This document shows, piece after piece, positions 62,436 to 64,000 of a stretch of DNA of 64,000 nt. The notes beneath the pieces are model-generated. The model made no database searches and was not told the origin of the DNA. It saw nothing but the letters and a program-made list of their open reading frames with translations. A program made the position numbers and the translations under genes. Origin of the DNA: Gammaproteobacteria bacterium (GTDB lineage: Bacteria > Pseudomonadota > Gammaproteobacteria > Pseudomonadales > Pseudohongiellaceae); assembly GCA_029244985.1 (NCBI GenBank), contig JAQWQD010000037.1:62001-126000 (forward strand), given 5' to 3'. Every line of letters begins with the position of its first letter. Position 1 is the stretch's first letter.

Positions 62436-63161
62436 ATGCCTTCAACTACTAGAAACTGGATCTTTCGCCACACAATCAATGCCCGTATCTGCCATTGGAT
62501 TATGGTGGTTTCTTTTTTTTATCTGCTCTACAGCGGAATCATGATATTTCTACATTTCCCTGAGTTGTATTGGGGAAAGGTTGGGTTTCAAGGCTACCCA
62601 GCTATTTTCAGGCTGGAAGATTGGGGTATTTCTTGGGAGCGGGCCGAAGAACTAGGTGATCGTCGCTGGGGTCGCAATTACCATTACCTATTCGCTTGGG
62701 TATTCGTAATTAACGGCATGATTTACTTGATTTGGAATGGCTGGCAAAAAAAGTTTTACCAAAAGATGCTACCAACAAGAGAACAACTTTCAATTAGAAA
62801 TCTAAAGTCAGAATTTGCGCGGCATTTACAATTAAAAGCAGCAAAAGGAGAGTCGGATGCTAGCTATAATATTTTACAGAAAGTTTCCTATTTGTTTGTT
62901 TTGTTTGCTCTGTTTCCGTTTATGATTATTAGCGGATTTGCTCAAATGCCAGCATTCACTGCAATTTCTCCTGAGCTAATTGATTTGTTTGGAGGTAGGC
63001 AAACTGCTCGAACATTACACGTAATTTGCTCACTCCTCTTAGTAGTTTTTGTATTTGTGCATCTTGTTGAAATGATAATTGCGGGGGCAGTAAATCAACT
63101 GCGGTCGATGTTCATCGGCAAGTATGAAATCCATTCAGAAAATGCTGAGGAATCATTATGA
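62436..63161 (+). CDS. Membrane cytochrome b subunit (cytochrome b/b6-domain, FdnI/PhsC-like)
   Basis: 241 residues with four to five membrane helices. Candidate heme-binding His residues lie in helix 1 (NARICHWIMVVSFFYLLYSG), in the NYHYLFAWVFV helix, and in TARTLHVICSLLLVVFVFVHLVEM near the C-terminus. The layout is that of di-heme cytochrome b subunits that link quinones to periplasmic molybdoenzymes. Its stop overlaps the start of the molybdopterin oxidoreductase gene, which is the evident partner. Confidence 0.85.
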   Translation: MPSTTRNWIFRHTINARICHWIMVVSFFYLLYSGIMIFLHFPELYWGKVGFQGYPAIFRLEDWGISWERAEELGDRRWGRNYHYLFAWVFVINGMIYLIWNGWQKKFYQKMLPTREQLSIRNLKSEFARHLQLKAAKGESDASYNILQKVSYLFVLFALFPFMIISGFAQMPAFTAISPELIDLFGGRQTARTLHVICSLLLVVFVFVHLVEMIIAGAVNQLRSMFIGKYEIHSENAEESL

Positions 63162-63940
63162 GTACGAAAAAGACTCTTCAAAACATCAATGAAATCAAGT
63201 TAACCAGAAGACAACTAATGTCTGGATCTGGAGCACTTGGCGGCTTTTTGCTTACTGGCTGCGACACCCAGTTTTATAAACCACCGATTATAAGAGAAGG
63301 CTTTATGGGTGTTGCTGACGTGATGACGATGGCGAGTCAAAGAATGCTGTTATCGAATCAGCAATTAGTGCAAGAACACGACGCTAGCGAAATTACAAAG
63401 AATTTTCCCGTATGGAATCAGAGCAACCCCGATGATGAGGAATACCAACGATTGCGTGCAGGAAACTACGCAGATTGGCGCTTGTCTATTACTGGGTTAG
63501 TCAATAATCCTATATCGCTTTCCCTCGAAGATCTAAAGCGCATGCCGCGGCGCACACAAACTACTATGCACATTTGTGAACAAGGCTGGTCAGCAATCGC
63601 CCAATGGACTGGAGCACCATTAATGTCTGTTATTGAGGCTGCTGGTGGAGTCACAACAGAGGCGAAATACATTATGATTGATGCCTACGGTGGTTGGTAC
63701 GAAGGTTATGACATGTTTGATGCAGTGCATCCTCAAACTATTCTCGCCTATGGAATGAATGGAAAAGATATTCCTTTAGGCAATGGTGCTCCCGTGCGCT
63801 TGCGCGTCGAGCGCCACTGCGGCTACAAACAGCTAAAATTTATTAAATCAATTCAAGTGGTTTCGTCGGTTGAAGATTTTGGAAGAGGCACTGGCGGATT
63901 AAATTCAGACTTTGGTTTTCATTGGTATGCTGGAGCCTAA
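63158..63940 (+). CDS. Tat-exported molybdopterin oxidoreductase (sulfite-oxidase/MsrP-like fold)
   Basis: 260 residues. N-terminal LTRRQLMSGSGALGG is a twin-arginine signal, and LLTGC at about 27-31 is a lipobox, so the mature protein is probably a Tat-exported lipoprotein. The oxidoreductase molybdopterin-binding domain follows with WRLSITGLVNNPISLSLEDL, MHICEQGWSAIAQWTGAPL (the Cys is the expected Mo ligand) and 'GNGAPVRLRVERHCGYKQLK'. It begins inside the cytochrome b stop (ATGA). Electron flow to or from the quinone pool through that subunit is likely; substrate unknown (sulfoxide, sulfite or nitrogen oxide possible). Confidence 0.83.
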   Translation: MSTKKTLQNINEIKLTRRQLMSGSGALGGFLLTGCDTQFYKPPIIREGFMGVADVMTMASQRMLLSNQQLVQEHDASEITKNFPVWNQSNPDDEEYQRLRAGNYADWRLSITGLVNNPISLSLEDLKRMPRRTQTTMHICEQGWSAIAQWTGAPLMSVIEAAGGVTTEAKYIMIDAYGGWYEGYDMFDAVHPQTILAYGMNGKDIPLGNGAPVRLRVERHCGYKQLKFIKSIQVVSSVEDFGRGTGGLNSDFGFHWYAGA

Positions 63941-63948
63941 GTAGTGCC

Positions 63949-64000
63949 ATGAAGAAATTATCCAATTTAAGCCGGTCTATCGAAGGGAAAGTAGTTTTTA
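63949..64000 (+). CDS. Start of a further gene, cut by the window edge
   Basis: An ATG eight bases after the molybdoenzyme stop opens a frame to the edge, 17 codons starting MKKLSNLSRSIEGKVVF. The 'GKVVF' ending would suit the first strand of a short-chain dehydrogenase, but that is a guess from five residues. Tight spacing indicates cotranscription with the cytochrome b and molybdoenzyme genes. Confidence 0.5.
   Translation, partial: MKKLSNLSRSIEGKVVF

Overview
The window looks like chromosome of a free-living, probably marine gammaproteobacterium of moderate to low GC. The gene orders xseB-ispA-dxs, nrdR-ribD-ribE-ribBA-ribH-nusB-thiL-pgpA-ribA and rnr-rlmB-rpsF-rpsR-(membrane protein)-rplI-dnaB-alr-radA are those of gammaproteobacterial chromosomes. 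A DnaT/P-like replication pair, many exported hydrolases and Tat-exported redox proteins suggest a Cellvibrionales/Pseudomonadales-type (OM182-like) lineage. That placement is an inference from layout, not from a search. I see no rRNA, tRNA, CRISPR array, insertion sequence or phage.

Layout. 1-5.4 kb: cupin 3' end, 1-Cys peroxiredoxin, a coupled methyltransferase/VTT membrane pair, a GFA-type zinc protein, an exported metallo-beta-lactamase-fold hydrolase and an acyl-CoA/ACP ligase. 5.4-11.7 kb: a complete peptide ABC importer (binding protein, two permeases, two ATPases), whose second permease carries an extracytoplasmic fibronectin-III-like insert. 11.7-14.9 kb: xseB-ispA-dxs (isoprenoid precursors). 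15.0-19.3 kb: a cobalamin riboswitch ahead of a BtuB-type receptor, an adenosyltransferase and a BtuF-type protein, facing a CobC-like phosphatase. 19.3-27.3 kb: a long leftward riboflavin/NusB/ThiL/PgpA cluster plus nrdR and glyA. 27.5-34.3 kb: ettA, a replication pair (triple-DnaT-domain protein and lambda-P-like protein), a glycerate-kinase-like protein, a MerR/ZntR-controlled metal efflux permease and a carboxylesterase.

34.4-52.1 kb is the accessory half: exported SGNH hydrolase, two secreted proteins of unknown function, an exported amidase, a TPR-TonB_C protein, a Tat-exported NADP-binding protein, and then a leftward set of Tat-exported flavin amino-acid oxidase, diheme cytochrome c, TcyP-like symporter and signal-peptide-bearing RidA. 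I read this set as a possible periplasmic amino-acid dehydrogenation module and consider it the most interesting locus here. SnoaL-like exported proteins, a YadGH-like ABC exporter, an M20 carboxypeptidase and an MFS transporter follow.

52.1-62.2 kb is core information processing (radA, alr, dnaB, rplI, rpsR, rpsF, rlmB, rnr). S6 and L9 both carry long encoded acidic tails, and RNase R carries a long basic tail. 62.4-64 kb begins a rightward unit with a membrane cytochrome b and a Tat-dependent, probably lipid-anchored molybdopterin oxidoreductase, then the first codons of another gene cut by the window edge.
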